Assembly: GCF_027359575.1 (NCBI RefSeq)
Contig: NZ_CP114784.1
Coordinates: 248,001-312,000 of the forward strand
DNA: 64,000 bases
Direction of reading: 5' to 3'
From: Prochlorococcus marinus str. MIT 0917
GTDB lineage: Bacteria; Cyanobacteriota; Cyanobacteriia; PCC-6307; Cyanobiaceae
The translations under genes and the position numbers were made by a program. The notes beneath the pieces were generated by a model that saw nothing but the letters and a program-made list of their open reading frames with translations, did not search any database and was not told the origin of the DNA. Positions 63,350 to 64,000 of the stretch are shown in pieces; the first letter of the stretch is position 1, and the number at the start of each line of letters is the position of its first letter.

Positions 63350-64000
63350 GTAATTTAAATAATGGTTCTATAAATAATAATTATCGGATATTAACTGAGC
63401 AGATAAATTTAAAATCGAATGAATTAGATATTAAATCGACTAATGAAATAGTCAAAATTTTTTCTGAAGCTGATAAAGAACCTCAAAAGGCTGTCGAGAA
63501 TTCCATTCCAGAGATAGTTAAGGCTATTGATGAAATTACAGTAAGACTTAAATCAAATGGTAGATTGTTTTATATTGGTACTGGTACTTCAGGAAGATTA
63601 GGTGTACTTGATGCATCAGAATGCCCCCCAACTTTTTGTACCAATCCAGATTTGGTTCAAGGGATAATCGCTGGAGGTATACCTTCATTAACAAGAAGTT
63701 CTGAATCTCTAGAGGATGTATCCGAGATTTCTATAGCTGATCTTAAAAGTAGATGTTTTTCAAATAGAGACGTCTTGATAGGTATAACATCTAGTGGTAG
63801 AACTCCATATGTTATTGGGGCATTAGACTATTCTAAAAGTATAAATGCACTAACTATTTCTATTTCATCAGTTCCAGAAAGTGATTCAGCCTTAAATAAT
63901 GATATAGATATTAGGCTGATTACAGGACCAGAGATTCTTGCGGGCTCCACAAGATTAAAAGCTGGAACAGCTACAAAGATGGTCTTAAATATAATTTCTA
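63346..64000 (+). CDS. murQ: N-acetylmuramic acid 6-phosphate etherase, N-terminal part
   Basis: About 218 codons, open at the right window edge. MurQ splits the lactyl ether of MurNAc-6-phosphate, a step in recycling peptidoglycan sugars. The SIS-fold motifs are present: YIGTGTSGRLGVLDASECPP near residue 90, GITSSGRTPYVIGAL, and GPEILAGSTRLKAGTATKM. The ATG overlaps the DUF3110 stop as ATGA. The full protein should be about 300 residues. Confidence 0.93.
   Translation, partial: MSNLNNGSINNNYRILTEQINLKSNELDIKSTNEIVKIFSEADKEPQKAVENSIPEIVKAIDEITVRLKSNGRLFYIGTGTSGRLGVLDASECPPTFCTNPDLVQGIIAGGIPSLTRSSESLEDVSEISIADLKSRCFSNRDVLIGITSSGRTPYVIGALDYSKSINALTISISSVPESDSALNNDIDIRLITGPEILAGSTRLKAGTATKMVLNIIS

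Overview
The window is a gene-dense, AT-rich (roughly one-third GC) cyanobacterial chromosome segment. Photosystem I (psaK), cytochrome b6f (petN), Thf1/Psb29, a PAM68-like protein, DUF1816, DUF2499, DUF3082, DUF3110, DUF3288, DUF3464 and DUF3593 proteins all point to a cyanobacterium. The small compact genes, low GC and glucosylglycerate genes fit marine Prochlorococcus, perhaps a low-light clade of the NATL type. The species call is an inference from content and gene style, not from a database comparison.

Layout. 1-5116: the end of a TauE/SafE permease, then a divergent glucosylglycerate locus with synthase, phosphatase, a sucrose-phosphorylase-like GH13 enzyme and a glycerate kinase. 5117-9000: small and membrane proteins, uppP, tRNA-Pro and msrA with an overlapping hidden small gene. 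9079-17654: ABC exporter, trpD, carA, a STAS protein with an apparent AUA start, mini-RNase III, rlmB with an Asn/Ser/Arg repeat tail, DUF1816 and gatA. 17726-26438: dnaE, PAM68-like/rpsO, ruvA, EamA transporter and dnaG. 26452-29612: a possible damage-response cluster of umuD, umuC and an HExxH protein, with a LexA-box-like promoter, followed by rlmH. 29724-35778: rsmA, ispE, pdhB, secD and secF. 35859-40546: an AT-rich stretch of small or membrane genes, a PMT-type glycosyltransferase, petN and thf1. 40545-50775: clpP, ftsH, a MacB-like permease, pyk, a MazG-fold protein, scpB, ilvA and dxs. 50785-56793: psaK, the DUF3593/DUF2499/peroxiredoxin group, rpmB, htpG, hisZ and an IMPase. 57009-64000: tRNA-Ser, pstCAB, a DnaK/DnaJ pair, DUF3110 and the start of murQ.

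Most of the window is core housekeeping. The strongest functional unit is the glucosylglycerate locus: its four enzymes could make the osmolyte from 3-phosphoglycerate and break it back to glucose-1-phosphate and 3-phosphoglycerate. Further points of interest are several very short genes (petN, its 41-codon neighbour, a 54-codon gene overlapping msrA, and 31- and 44-codon membrane peptides), the AUA-start candidate, and the SOS-like umuDC promoter with a neighbouring HExxH gene.

No insertion sequence, prophage, rRNA operon or CRISPR array was seen. Residue positions were counted by hand and may be off by one or two.
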